From: UBA2136 sp047635695
GTDB taxonomy: Bacteria; Pseudomonadota; Alphaproteobacteria; UBA2136
DNA length: 64,000 nucleotides
Direction of reading: 5' to 3'
Assembly (NCBI GenBank): GCA_047635695.1
Contig: JBLILN010000001.1
Coordinates: forward strand, 1 to 64,000
A program made the position numbers and the translations under genes. The notes below the pieces were generated by a model. That model did not search any database. It had not been told where the DNA came from and saw only the letters and a list, made by a program, of their open reading frames with translations. Position 1 is the first letter of the stretch, and each line of letters begins with the position of its first letter. Shown one piece after another: positions 1 through 8,194 of the stretch.

Positions 1-551
1 GCCCTAAACTAGAGTTTGTATTAAAGGATTGTATTGGTCGTGATTGGCAGTGTGGGACCGTTCAATTAGATTTTAACATGCCAGGACGCCTTGACGCTAA
101 ATATGTGGATGAAAATGGCGATAAAAATGCACCTGTTATGATTCACCGCGCTTTGCTCGGCTCATTAGAGCGTTTTACAGGTATTCTAATAGAAAACTTT
201 GTCGGACATTTTCCTTTGTGGTTGGCACCGCTTCAAATAACAGCAATGGGTATTACTGACAAGCAAAACCCTGCAGTGCTAGACCTTGTTACCAAACTTA
301 AAAAAGAAGGTTTCCGTGTGGATGCCGACACAAGAAACGAAAAAGTTTCATATAAAATTCGTGAGCACAGTGTTGGTAAAGTTCCCGTTCAATTGGTTCT
401 AGGTGACCGTGAGATTGAAAACGGTACAGTGACTGTGCGCCGTTTAGGCTCACAAAATCAAACGACTATGACAGTTGATGCGTTTATTGCAGCCATGCAT
501 GACGAAGTGCAAAATAAGCGCCTGCCTATCGTAGAAGAGGCCGCTGCGTAA
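1..551 (+). CDS. thrS: Threonine--tRNA ligase, C-terminal part (partial)
   Basis: This is the 3' end of threonyl-tRNA synthetase, which charges tRNA-Thr in the cytoplasm. The frame is open from base 3 and runs off the left edge. The first residues (CGTVQLDFNMP) match the end of the class II catalytic core, and HRALLGSLERF is class II motif 3. After that comes the anticodon-binding domain, beginning near FPLWLAPLQ. About 182 codons are visible and the protein ends in EEAAA. The gene is followed by a hairpin with a T-run and then by infC, a common thrS-infC order. The identification is firm; only the N-terminal editing and core parts are missing from the window. Confidence 0.95.
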   Translation, partial: PKLEFVLKDCIGRDWQCGTVQLDFNMPGRLDAKYVDENGDKNAPVMIHRALLGSLERFTGILIENFVGHFPLWLAPLQITAMGITDKQNPAVLDLVTKLKKEGFRVDADTRNEKVSYKIREHSVGKVPVQLVLGDREIENGTVTVRRLGSQNQTTMTVDAFIAAMHDEVQNKRLPIVEEAAA

Positions 552-561
552 TAAATATTTT

Positions 562-587
562 AAAAAGGCTTGATTTTAAGCCTTTTT
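562..587 (+). terminator. Terminator-like hairpin after thrS
   Basis: A 10-bp stem (AAAAAGGCTT with AAGCCTTTTT) encloses a 6-nt loop and ends in T residues, directly after the thrS stop. It lies about 60 bases before the infC start, so it could act as a terminator or attenuator between the two genes. Confidence 0.7.
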
Positions 588-650
588 ATGCTAACAATAG
601 GAAATGTTATCAAAAAGATAACGCTAAAAATTATATAGAAGGATAAAATT

Positions 651-1202
651 ATCGCTATTCATCGTGGACAGCCTGAGAGAAATCGTAAGGACACAACAAA
701 AATTAATGAAGCAATTACAGCGGCTGAAGTTCGCGTAATTGATCAAGATGGTGAACAACTGGGTGTTATTGCAACATCTGATGCAATGGGCCGTGCCGAC
801 ATAGCTGGCTTAGACCTTGTTGAGGTATCTCCAAACGCCGTACCTCCTGTTTGCAAAATCATTGATTATGGTAAATACAAGTTCCAGCTGCAGAAAAAAG
901 CCACTGAAATTCGTAAAAACCAAGTGAAAACCACTTTGAAAGAGGTAACTATCCGTCCTCAAACCGAAGAGCATGATTACCAGATAAAACTGAAGAACGT
1001 CTTCAAGTTTATTAATCATGGTGACAAGGTTAAAGTAAGCCTACGTTTCCGTGGTCGTGAAATCACACACAAAGATCTTGGTTACAACATGCTTCAGCGT
1101 ATTATTAAAGATACGACTGAAATTGCAAAAGTTGATCAACACCCAAGAATGGAAGGCCGCTTTATGCTATTGATGCTGTCTCCAATTTCTAACAAAAAAT
1201 AA
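651..1202 (+). CDS. infC: Translation initiation factor IF-3, non-AUG start
   Basis: IF-3 binds the 30S subunit and checks start-codon and initiator-tRNA pairing. The frame carries the IF-3 N domain (TKINEAITAAEVRVIDQDGE), the linker and the C domain (KEVTIRPQTEEHDYQIKL, VSLRFRGREITH). There is no ATG, GTG or TTG between the in-frame stop at 636-638 and codon 46. The only plausible starts are ATT at 648 or ATC at 651, placed 4 and 7 nt after the AAGGA at 639-643. I chose ATC 651, giving 183 aa, a normal length. Rare start codons in infC are known from E. coli, where IF-3 represses its own AUU-started mRNA, so the same autoregulation is inferred. The ATG at 786 would remove most of the N domain and is unlikely. 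Confidence 0.93.
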   Translation: MAIHRGQPERNRKDTTKINEAITAAEVRVIDQDGEQLGVIATSDAMGRADIAGLDLVEVSPNAVPPVCKIIDYGKYKFQLQKKATEIRKNQVKTTLKEVTIRPQTEEHDYQIKLKNVFKFINHGDKVKVSLRFRGREITHKDLGYNMLQRIIKDTTEIAKVDQHPRMEGRFMLLMLSPISNKK

Positions 1203-1215
1203 ATTTTTACTTTTT

Positions 1216-1246
1216 AAAGCCCTCTTTTTTAAGGGGGCTTTTTTAT
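1216..1246 (+). terminator. Rho-independent terminator after infC
   Basis: The stem AAAGCCCTC pairs with GGGGGCTTT (one G-T pair) around an 8-nt loop and is followed by T residues. It sits 13 bases past the infC stop. Confidence 0.8.
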
Positions 1247-1310
1247 TTGCCTAAAATTTGCTATAACTAACGCAGTAAAAACACTTTTTCTTTTATGGAG
1301 GTCAATTCTT

Positions 1311-1328
1311 ATGACCGAAAACCGATGA
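1311..1328 (+). other. Five-codon upstream ORF with strong RBS, ATGA overlap
   Basis: GGAGGT (1298-1303) lies 7 nt before ATG 1311, the best ribosome binding site in this region. Translation from that ATG gives only MTENR and then TGA (1326-1328). The TGA overlaps an ATG at 1325 that opens the 136-codon frame of the next entry. It may be a leader peptide for translational coupling, or the true start of that gene with one A lost from the A-run at 1318-1321. Confidence 0.45.
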
Positions 1329-1735
1329 TCGATAGGCATATCCTATCATTTAGAGCCGGGCCATTTGTAGGCGTCCAACGTGATATTAAATTTACCATTG
1401 CTGACCATGTTACCAATGAGGTGAGTTATTTCCTTTCTTTTGAGGGGCAAATAAAAGACGTTACAGTTGAATTTGATCGCTTGAAGTTGGACATTGACAA
1501 AACGCAGCAATTACTCGCGAAGGGTAAGGTTTCTGCGCTGAATTACCACATTAATTGCCTTTCTATGAAAGATGGTTTTTTGTTGGTTGATTCTGACCTT
1601 GGTGTTTTAATTCAATTTAGCATTAAAAATGGCATTCTAGATGTTTGTGGTGAAGCTTTTACCGAACAGGATGCTCAACTACAAATGGATTTACGTTCAA
1701 TGATAGTTGATAAGCAAACACGCGTGTCAAATTAA
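1325..1735 (+). CDS. Hypothetical protein, 136 aa
   Basis: I do not recognise this protein. It is soluble-looking, about 136 aa, with alternating hydrophobic patterns (VSYFLSFEGQIKDVTVEF, FLLVDSDLGVLIQFSIK) that suggest a beta-rich fold, and no signal peptide or membrane segment. The frame is open from an ATG at 1295 with no ribosome binding site. The strong GGAGGT at 1298 instead serves an ATG at 1311 in another frame, whose short ORF ends in an ATGA overlap with the ATG at 1325. I therefore prefer 1325 by coupling, or a sequence/assembly frameshift that would restore an N-terminus MTEKPMIDRHILSF. The gene has its own terminator and stands alone between infC and uppP. Confidence 0.55.
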   Translation: MIDRHILSFRAGPFVGVQRDIKFTIADHVTNEVSYFLSFEGQIKDVTVEFDRLKLDIDKTQQLLAKGKVSALNYHINCLSMKDGFLLVDSDLGVLIQFSIKNGILDVCGEAFTEQDAQLQMDLRSMIVDKQTRVSN

Positions 1736-1751
1736 CCACCTATCGAACTCA

Positions 1752-1785
1752 AGAGAGGCAAGTCATACTTGTCTCTTTTTTTATT
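1752..1785 (+). terminator. Rho-independent terminator
   Basis: A 10-bp stem (AGAGGCAAGT with ACTTGTCTCT, one G-T pair) and a 3-nt CAT loop are followed by a long T-run. It separates the unknown gene at 1325 from uppP. Confidence 0.85.
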
Positions 1786-1803
1786 TTCTACTAAAGTTAA
1801 CTT

Positions 1804-2613
1804 ATGGATTTTCTACAGATTTTAACATTAAGTATTGTGCAGGGTATTACAGAGTTTTTACCAATATCTTCGAGTGCGCACTTGGTATTGGTGCCCATTT
1901 TCACCGAATGGAATGATCAAGGTTTTTTGTTTGATATTGGTGTGCATGTAGGTACTTTGTTTGCGGTGATGCTTTACTTTAGAGTTGAAGTTAAAAGCCT
2001 TTTCTTTGGCTTCTACCAGTTATTAAAAGGGCGAACGGAAAGCACCGAAGCAAAATTGATGCTGATGCTTATTATTTCAACTATCCCGCTTGTGCTTATT
2101 GGCCCTTTCGTAAAAGATTGGGTGTCAACTTTCGCACGTTCTTTGCATGTTATTGCGGTGACTTCTATTGTTTACGGTGTTTTGCTTTATGTTGCCGATA
2201 AGCGTGTACAAAAATGTGCAAATAAAGAAAAAGAAATGACAGTTAAAAATGCCATTTTTTTTGGTATATTTCAGGCGCTTGCAGTTATTCCTGGTACGTC
2301 TCGTAGCGGTATTTGTATGACGGCAGGGCGCTTGCTTGGATTTACACGTGTGGCCGCATCACGCTATGCGATGTTGATGTCTATACCCGTTATTTTGTTA
2401 ATTGGTAGTTATTCTGGCCTGGGTTATATATTAGAGCCAAAAGGTGATATGGGTAATCCGTTAGAACTTCTTTTAGGGGTGCTTTTATCCTTTATGGCGG
2501 CTTATGCAAGTATCCACCTCCTTATGAAATTTGTTGAGAGGGTTGGCTTTCTACCTTTCGTTGTTTATCGCCTTATTCTTGGTTTTGTCCTTTTAATGAT
2601 ACTTTATCTATAA
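1804..2613 (+). CDS. uppP: Undecaprenyl-diphosphatase
   Basis: This inner-membrane enzyme of the UppP/BacA family dephosphorylates undecaprenyl diphosphate, recycling the lipid carrier for peptidoglycan and LPS O-chain synthesis. The 269-aa length is typical. Both signature motifs are present: the N-terminal QGITEFLPISSSAH (about residues 14-27) with the catalytic Glu and Ser, and PGTSRSGICMTAGR near residue 164. The rest is a series of hydrophobic helices, as expected. The gene follows a terminator and appears to have its own transcription unit. Family members can give low-level bacitracin resistance when overproduced. Confidence 0.96.
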   Translation: MDFLQILTLSIVQGITEFLPISSSAHLVLVPIFTEWNDQGFLFDIGVHVGTLFAVMLYFRVEVKSLFFGFYQLLKGRTESTEAKLMLMLIISTIPLVLIGPFVKDWVSTFARSLHVIAVTSIVYGVLLYVADKRVQKCANKEKEMTVKNAIFFGIFQALAVIPGTSRSGICMTAGRLLGFTRVAASRYAMLMSIPVILLIGSYSGLGYILEPKGDMGNPLELLLGVLLSFMAAYASIHLLMKFVERVGFLPFVVYRLILGFVLLMILYL

Positions 2614-2701
2614 TAATATCCGTTTGAAGTCGCTTTAGGGGGTTGTTTTATGTTAAAACAGACCTATATAAATAATGGTTTTACAAAGATGAAGGTGCCC
2701 T

Positions 2702-3328
2702 ATGAGCGAAAATAATGTTGTAATGTGTTTAAATGATTTACCAGCGGATGCTACATTCCCAAATGGAATGGCAGCCGTTGACTGTGAAATGATGGGTCTA
2801 AACACGTTTCGTGACCGCTTGTGTATGACGCAAGTAGGTAACGGCAATGGTGATGTTTGGTTAGTAAAGTTTGATGATTCCGACTACGGGGCGCCAAACC
2901 TTAAACGCCTGCTCACTGATAGTCGTATTCTTAAAATTTTCCACTATGGCCGTAAAGATATTGTGACGATGCAGCATTACTTAGGCGTTATGACAACACC
3001 ACTTTATGACACTAAAATTGCTTCACGTTTAACGCGTACATATACTGAAAAACACGGTTTAAACGCATTGTGCTTTGAACTTTTAGGTGTGCATTTAGAT
3101 AAAACGATCACGTCAACAAACTGGGGTGCGGATGAATTAAGCGAAGCGCAGCTTGAATATGCGGCATCTGACGTTATTCACCTGCATGACCTAAAAGAAA
3201 AACTTGATAAAATGCTGAAGCAAGTTGACCGTGTGCATTTGGCGCAGCAATGTTTCGACTTTTTACCAGTCCGCGCTGAACTTGACTTGTCTGGCTGGGA
3301 AGATGAAGATATCTTCGCACATCACTAA
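2702..3328 (+). CDS. rnd: Ribonuclease D-type 3'-5' exonuclease (short form)
   Basis: This is a DEDD-family exonuclease of 208 aa that contains only the nuclease domain and lacks the HRDC domains of E. coli RNase D (about 375 aa). The short form is usual in alphaproteobacteria. Exo I is AVDCEMMGL with D27 and E29. Exo II contains the KIFHYGRKDI segment, and Exo III is near LEYAASDVIHLHDL with the final Asp. The likely substrates are 3' ends of tRNA precursors and other RNAs. Start ATG 2702 follows GAAGGTG. The gene lies just upstream of kdsD with a 32-nt gap and may be co-transcribed with the LPS genes. Confidence 0.88.
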   Translation: MSENNVVMCLNDLPADATFPNGMAAVDCEMMGLNTFRDRLCMTQVGNGNGDVWLVKFDDSDYGAPNLKRLLTDSRILKIFHYGRKDIVTMQHYLGVMTTPLYDTKIASRLTRTYTEKHGLNALCFELLGVHLDKTITSTNWGADELSEAQLEYAASDVIHLHDLKEKLDKMLKQVDRVHLAQQCFDFLPVRAELDLSGWEDEDIFAHH

Positions 3329-3360
3329 ACTCAAATTTAAGCCACAAAGGGTTCTATATA

Positions 3361-4344
3361 ATGGAAGCTGTACAAAATATGACAACAAATAATTTTGCGA
3401 TTGATGCAGGGAAAGACGTATTAAGAAAAGAAGCGGAAAGCTTGCTTTTTCTTGCGGACAACCTTGGCGAAAGTTTTTCTGATGCTGTCGAATTGATGTT
3501 TAATCTTTCTAAGGCTAAAGGGCGTGTTATTGTAACTGGCATGGGTAAGTCTGGGCATATTGGTGCTAAAATTGCCGCCACGCTGGCCAGTACAGGCACA
3601 CCTTCTTTTTCTGTGCATCCAGGCGAAGCCAGTCACGGTGACCTTGGTATGATTACGGAAGATGATGTTGTTCTTGCCTTTTCACATAGTGGTGAAACGA
3701 AAGAATTGGGCGATATTTTAGGTCATTGTGCCCGTTTTAATATCCCTTTAATTGCGATTACCGCTAAGCAGACATCAACGCTTGGTCAAGCGGCAAATAT
3801 TTGCCTTGAGAATGGTGTCACGAAAGAAGCCTGCCCTATGAATATAGCTCCAACAAGTTCAACCACTGCAACGCTTGCCTTGGGGGATGCTTTGGCTGTC
3901 GCTATTATGCGTTTACGTGGTTTTAAGCCCGAAGATTTTGCCAATTTTCACCCTGGGGGCAAATTGGGCAGTAAGCTTTCTTCTGTTTCTTCATTGATGG
4001 TGACGGACATTCCTTTGGTTGATGAAACTTCTACAATGGACGTTGCGTTGCTTGAAATTTCAGAAAAACGCCTCGGTGTTGTGGGTGTTATAAATACGGA
4101 TGGCACTTTGACAGGTGTTATTACAGACGGTGATTTACGCCGTCATATGGGACAAGACATCATGCAAAAAACGGCGCAAGATGTTATGTCGCACAAGCCA
4201 AAAACAATTACAGAAAGCACACTGGCAACGGCCGCAGTTCATATGATGCAGGAAAATAAAATTACAGCGTTGTTTGTTTTAACAAATAACAAACCTGTCG
4301 GCGTTCTTCATATCCACAACTGCTTGCAAGCTGGGGTTATTTAA
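3361..4344 (+). CDS. kdsD: Arabinose-5-phosphate isomerase, KpsF/KdsD family
   Basis: The enzyme converts ribulose 5-phosphate to arabinose 5-phosphate, the first committed step to Kdo, a core LPS sugar. The 327-aa protein has an N-terminal SIS sugar-isomerase domain (VIVTGMGKSGHIGAKIAATL, then HPGEASHGDLGMI and SHSGETKEL) and two C-terminal CBS domains (from SLMVTDIPLVDE to the end). Start ATG 3361 is used; an internal ATG at 3379 is possible. The stop codon abuts the TTG start of lptC, so it heads an LPS operon kdsD-lptC-lptA-lptB. This pairs Kdo synthesis with LPS export and is a common proteobacterial arrangement. Confidence 0.95.
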   Translation: MEAVQNMTTNNFAIDAGKDVLRKEAESLLFLADNLGESFSDAVELMFNLSKAKGRVIVTGMGKSGHIGAKIAATLASTGTPSFSVHPGEASHGDLGMITEDDVVLAFSHSGETKELGDILGHCARFNIPLIAITAKQTSTLGQAANICLENGVTKEACPMNIAPTSSTTATLALGDALAVAIMRLRGFKPEDFANFHPGGKLGSKLSSVSSLMVTDIPLVDETSTMDVALLEISEKRLGVVGVINTDGTLTGVITDGDLRRHMGQDIMQKTAQDVMSHKPKTITESTLATAAVHMMQENKITALFVLTNNKPVGVLHIHNCLQAGVI

Positions 4345-4965
4345 TTGAACGCACGTACAGTCAAACTGATTTTTTTATTTTTAGCGCTGGGCTTAACAGT
4401 ACTTCTTTTTAGTTGGCCAAGTAATGACGATAAGTTAAACCTTTCAACGCGCATGGATGTTGAAGATAATGCTGAAGATACGGCACCTGGCAATGTTTCA
4501 GATGTAGCTTCAACTGTTATGGAGTTCCCTAATTTTACAGGTGAGGGTAATCACCGCCGCTGGGGTGTGAAAGCTGATCGTGCTATACAAGTGAAGTCTG
4601 ATAAGTCTGACAAAGTGCGCCTCGAAAAAGTAGAGGCTTATTCAGTTGCCAAGAACGGTGAATCATTTATTTTTAGTGCGCACGAAGGTGTTTTTATGGG
4701 CGAAATCCAAAAGCTATCTCTCATAAAAGACGTGAAAATTAAAGGTTATGGTTATACGCTTGAAACGGATCGTATAAACGGTAATATTGAAACACATAAA
4801 CTTGATACGGAAACACCTATTAAAATATATGGTGATAAAGGTATTTTAACAGCAGGGCAGTTCTCAATGTCTGGCCTGCAAGGGTTAATTGTTTTATCAA
4901 AGGGTGTAAAAGTTCACCTGTACCCCCAGAATAAAGTTGTAGAAAAAGAAATGGAGATGAAGTAA
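4345..4965 (+). CDS. lptC: LPS export protein LptC
   Basis: LptC is a bitopic inner-membrane protein that passes LPS from the LptBFG transporter to periplasmic LptA. The 206-aa protein has one N-terminal membrane segment (LIFLFLALGLTVLLFSW, about residues 8-24) and then a beta-jellyroll periplasmic domain. The start is TTG at 4345, immediately after the kdsD TAA, and the stop overlaps the lptA ATG (TAATG), so translation is coupled on both sides. Sequence conservation in this family is low. The call rests on topology, length and position between kdsD and lptA. Confidence 0.88.
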   Translation: MNARTVKLIFLFLALGLTVLLFSWPSNDDKLNLSTRMDVEDNAEDTAPGNVSDVASTVMEFPNFTGEGNHRRWGVKADRAIQVKSDKSDKVRLEKVEAYSVAKNGESFIFSAHEGVFMGEIQKLSLIKDVKIKGYGYTLETDRINGNIETHKLDTETPIKIYGDKGILTAGQFSMSGLQGLIVLSKGVKVHLYPQNKVVEKEMEMK

Positions 4966-5435
4966 TGTACTTTTTATCTGTTTTTATAGTTATGATGCAT
5001 GTTTCATTGAATAGTTTTGCTATGGGTCGTGATTTCCCTATAGACATATCTTCTCAAAGCCTTGAGGTGAGACAAACGGAAAATCAGGCGTTATTCCGCG
5101 GTAATGTCAAAATAAACTATGGTGATATAAATCTCGGATCAGACGTTCTTGATATTCATTATGCAAGTACTGGAAACGAAGATATAGAGTCGGTTGTTGC
5201 AACAGGTAGGGTTGTGATTGTTCACGGCGTCAGTACAGTCACGGCAGATAAGGCTGTTTACACACCTGATCTTGGGCATGTGCTTATGACAGGAGATATT
5301 GTGCTGACCCGTGAAGGCAGTGTTTTAAAAGGTGAAAAACTTATATACAATATAGTAACGGGAGATATGTCGATGGCGAACCCTGAAAAAAATGGGCGTG
5401 TGAAGGCAATATTTTCGATAAAGGGGAAAGATTAG
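4965..5435 (+). CDS. lptA: LPS transport periplasmic protein LptA
   Basis: LptA forms the periplasmic bridge that carries LPS to the outer-membrane LptDE. The 156-aa protein starts with a signal peptide (cleavage probable after LNSFA, about residue 19). It continues with an OstA-like jellyroll containing typical strands such as SLEVRQTENQALFRGNVKI and ADKAVYTPDLGHVLMTGDIVL. The start codon overlaps the lptC stop by one base. The downstream lptB begins one base after the stop. Length and order are normal. Confidence 0.92.
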   Translation: MYFLSVFIVMMHVSLNSFAMGRDFPIDISSQSLEVRQTENQALFRGNVKINYGDINLGSDVLDIHYASTGNEDIESVVATGRVVIVHGVSTVTADKAVYTPDLGHVLMTGDIVLTREGSVLKGEKLIYNIVTGDMSMANPEKNGRVKAIFSIKGKD

Positions 5436-5436
5436 T

Positions 5437-6192
5437 TTGAGTAAAATAACATCATTAAACACAGCAAAAACAGGTTTGCGTGTCGAAGGTTTGAAAAAAG
5501 TTATTGGCAAGCGTGTCATTTTAAATGATGTGTCGTTTAATCTTCAGCGTGGCGAAGTTTTGGCTCTCTTAGGGCCTAACGGTGCAGGTAAAACGACCAG
5601 TTTTCACGCTGTAGTTGGTTTACTTGAAACAGATGAGGGGACAATAACAATTGATGGTGTCTCAATTGAACAGTGGCCTGTCTATCGCCGTGCGCGTTAT
5701 GGTTTGGGTTATTTACCTCAAGAGTCATCTATTTTCCGTGGTATGAATGTTGAAGATAACATTAAATCAGTGTTGGAGATTGTTGAAAAGAATCCTCCAT
5801 CTGTACGTAGTCGCTTGAAAGAGCTTTTACATGATTTTGGTTTAAATAAAATTAAAAAATCTTTGGCGCCAGCCCTTTCAGGTGGCGAACGTCGTCGTGT
5901 TGAAATTGCACGTGCCTTGGCTTCACGCCCTGTTTATGTATTGTTAGACGAACCTTTTGCAGGTGTTGACCCTTTAGCCATTCACGATGTGCGTAAACTT
6001 GTTTTAGATCTTAAAAATCGCGGTATTGGTGTTTTGATTACTGACCATAATGTACGCGAAACCTTGTCAATTGTTGACCGTGCCTGTATTTTGCACGATG
6101 GCCGTATTATTATGGAAGGTACACCTGAAGAGATTGTTGCCAACGAAGAAGTTAAAAAGGTTTATTTAGGCGCTGACTTTAAGATGTCATAA
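5437..6192 (+). CDS. lptB: LPS export ABC transporter ATP-binding protein LptB
   Basis: LptB is the cytoplasmic ATPase that powers LPS extraction by LptFG. All ABC elements are present in the 251-aa protein: Walker A GPNGAGKTT (46-54), Q-loop YLPQESS, signature LSGGERRR, Walker B VYVLLDEPFAGVDP, and the switch His in ITDHNV. The start is TTG at 5437, one base after the lptA stop, so translation is probably coupled. The lptFG genes are not in this window. A small membrane-protein gene and rpoN follow, the usual alphaproteobacterial order. Confidence 0.97.
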   Translation: MSKITSLNTAKTGLRVEGLKKVIGKRVILNDVSFNLQRGEVLALLGPNGAGKTTSFHAVVGLLETDEGTITIDGVSIEQWPVYRRARYGLGYLPQESSIFRGMNVEDNIKSVLEIVEKNPPSVRSRLKELLHDFGLNKIKKSLAPALSGGERRRVEIARALASRPVYVLLDEPFAGVDPLAIHDVRKLVLDLKNRGIGVLITDHNVRETLSIVDRACILHDGRIIMEGTPEEIVANEEVKKVYLGADFKMS

Positions 6193-6216
6193 TTGATTTA
6201 ATCTAAGAGAGTTGTA

Positions 6217-6435
6217 GTGATGTTATTTTTGAAGTTTTTAACTTGGTTGGCTATTTCTATACTTTCTTTAGTAGCGGCATACTTTGTTTTTATGATAGTA
6301 GCGGGCCCTCATGCCGACTTGATATCAACAGAATATTTTGGGTTTATGGCCTTACCCATTATTTATGTTATTCGCTTATTTTGCTTTGCTTTGGTTTTTA
6401 TTTTCCCTGTTTGGTTGGTTAAAAAACTGTTTTAA
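6217..6435 (+). CDS. Small membrane protein, 72 aa, unknown
   Basis: This is a 72-aa protein with two clear hydrophobic segments (about residues 3-26 and 43-66), ending in the basic VKKLF. I do not recognise a family. It starts 24 nt after lptB, with GAGAG upstream of ATG 6217, so it may belong to the lpt transcript. The 271 bases between it and rpoN are AT-rich and hold no convincing gene. A role in the envelope would be a guess from position only. Confidence 0.5.
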   Translation: MMLFLKFLTWLAISILSLVAAYFVFMIVAGPHADLISTEYFGFMALPIIYVIRLFCFALVFIFPVWLVKKLF

Positions 6436-6706
6436 TTTTATCCAACACCTCTCTTGTTATCTATTCTATAGATATTGCTGCTTAATAAATAATCATGCCA
6501 ATTTTTTGCTGTTTGACTTGTTTTTTATAGAGTTTTTCATTTTTTTCGTTATTCCACAGTATTTTTTGTGTCCAAAATGTCATTTTTTGGCTGGAAAATA
6601 GCTGACGTTCCTTGTGCGTGCCTACAAAAATATATAGAGAGTAATTGAAGTGCGTTATAATAAAGTTGTAACAATAAAAATAAATTCATAAAAGACGGAG
6701 GCGGTA

Positions 6707-8152
6707 ATGGCACTAAATCAAAGTTTAGGTCTAAGATTGGACCAAAAACTCGTGATGACGCCACAATTGCAATTGGCTATTAAGCTGTTGCAAATGCCTA
6801 CGCTCGACTTACAAGGATTTATTGGTCAAGAGTTAATGGATAATCCATTTTTGGCAAATGATGATGGTACAACCGAAGAAGTTAACGATACGACTGAAAG
6901 CACATCAGAGATTGTGGATTCAGCGCAAGCACTTGAGTCTGATTCTATGGGTGCCGAGAAAGACAGCCTTGATATGGGCTGGGATAGTATGTACGATAGT
7001 GGTACATCGACATCTGGCGGGTCTTCTTCTTCCTTTGAAGATGATGATCAGTCACTCGAGAAATCGTTAAGCCACGAAATCTCTCTGAAAGATTATTTAC
7101 AACAACAAGTAGGAGAAGTAACAGATGATCCTAAGCTTCATTTTTTGTGTAATTACCTTATCGATTCTATCGATGATGCAGGTTACATTAGGGCAAACCT
7201 TGCAAACGTCGCGACGAGACTAAGTGTTTCGCTTGATGTTATTGAGGATGCTTTAGAACTATTGCAAACGCTTGACCCAGCAGGGGTGGGCGCGCGCACA
7301 CTTAAAGAATGTCTAACATTACAGCTAGAGTTAGATGTAAAATTAAAAGGAGATAGGTTAGAAAAGGCGTCAAAAGTTATTGCGCATTTAGAACTACTCG
7401 CCCAAAAAAACTTTAAAAAGCTTGCCAAGGCTGCAGGTTGCACGTTAGAAGAGCTTACGGAATATTGTAAGCTTATTACAACATTAACCCCTAAGCCGGG
7501 GTTGAAGTTTGGCAGTGATGTTTCAACAAACGTTATTCCAGACGTCAATATTATGAAAAAAGAAGGCGTGTGGCGTAGTGAATTAAATGCTGAGGCTATG
7601 CCAAAAATTCTGCTTAATAGCGGATATCAAACGCAAATGGCAGGGCGTAGTGGAGAAGAGAAGGGTTACGTAAATGAACGCGTGAGCCGTGCTCAGTGGC
7701 TTATTAAAAGCTTAGAGCAACGCGCAAAAACTATCTTTAAAGTCTCTAATGCGATCGTTCAATATCAAGTTAATTTTTTTGATATGGGCATAGAAAGCTT
7801 ACAGCCAATGACGTTGAAAATGATTGCTGAGAGGGTGGGTGTACACGAATCTACCGTGTCACGTGTCACGAATGGTAAATACATGCAAACGCCCATGGGT
7901 GTTTTTGAGATGAAGTACTTTTTTTCGTCAGCAATTGGTACAACAGGTGGAAATACGACGGTCGCTTCGGCAAGTGTTCGTCAGATTATTAAACGTTTAA
8001 TCGCAGAGGAAAGTACAGAAAAACCTCTAAGCGATGAAAAGCTTGTCCAACTTCTTAAGACAGAAGGGGTTGATGTCGCTAGACGAACTGTGGCAAAATA
8101 TAGAGAGGGATTAGGTATTCCTTCCAGTTCGGGTCGGCGCATTAGGGCATAG
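6707..8152 (+). CDS. rpoN: RNA polymerase sigma-54 factor
   Basis: RpoN directs RNA polymerase to -24/-12 promoters and needs AAA+ activators. The 481-aa protein has the Gln/Leu-rich region I (QKLVMTPQLQLAIKLLQMP), an acidic, Ser-rich region II, the core-binding region III, a helix-turn-helix (HESTVSRVTNGKYMQTP), and the diagnostic RpoN box ARRTVAKYRE at about 458-467. GGAGG precedes ATG 6707. The downstream hpf gene is the classic partner. No sigma-54 activator gene occurs in the window, and I could not identify target promoters with confidence. Confidence 0.97.
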   Translation: MALNQSLGLRLDQKLVMTPQLQLAIKLLQMPTLDLQGFIGQELMDNPFLANDDGTTEEVNDTTESTSEIVDSAQALESDSMGAEKDSLDMGWDSMYDSGTSTSGGSSSSFEDDDQSLEKSLSHEISLKDYLQQQVGEVTDDPKLHFLCNYLIDSIDDAGYIRANLANVATRLSVSLDVIEDALELLQTLDPAGVGARTLKECLTLQLELDVKLKGDRLEKASKVIAHLELLAQKNFKKLAKAAGCTLEELTEYCKLITTLTPKPGLKFGSDVSTNVIPDVNIMKKEGVWRSELNAEAMPKILLNSGYQTQMAGRSGEEKGYVNERVSRAQWLIKSLEQRAKTIFKVSNAIVQYQVNFFDMGIESLQPMTLKMIAERVGVHESTVSRVTNGKYMQTPMGVFEMKYFFSSAIGTTGGNTTVASASVRQIIKRLIAEESTEKPLSDEKLVQLLKTEGVDVARRTVAKYREGLGIPSSSGRRIRA

Positions 8153-8194
8153 AATAAATTAAGAAATTTAGATTATATAAAGGAAAGAAATATT

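Noticed and set aside
810..1019. Minus-strand frame inside infC
   Set aside because: It lies wholly within a conserved gene and has no RBS; it is a shadow frame.
6436..6706. Possible small gene between the 72-aa membrane protein and rpoN
   Set aside because: The frames there are Phe/Leu-rich translations of T-rich DNA that overlap the preceding gene and lack an RBS.
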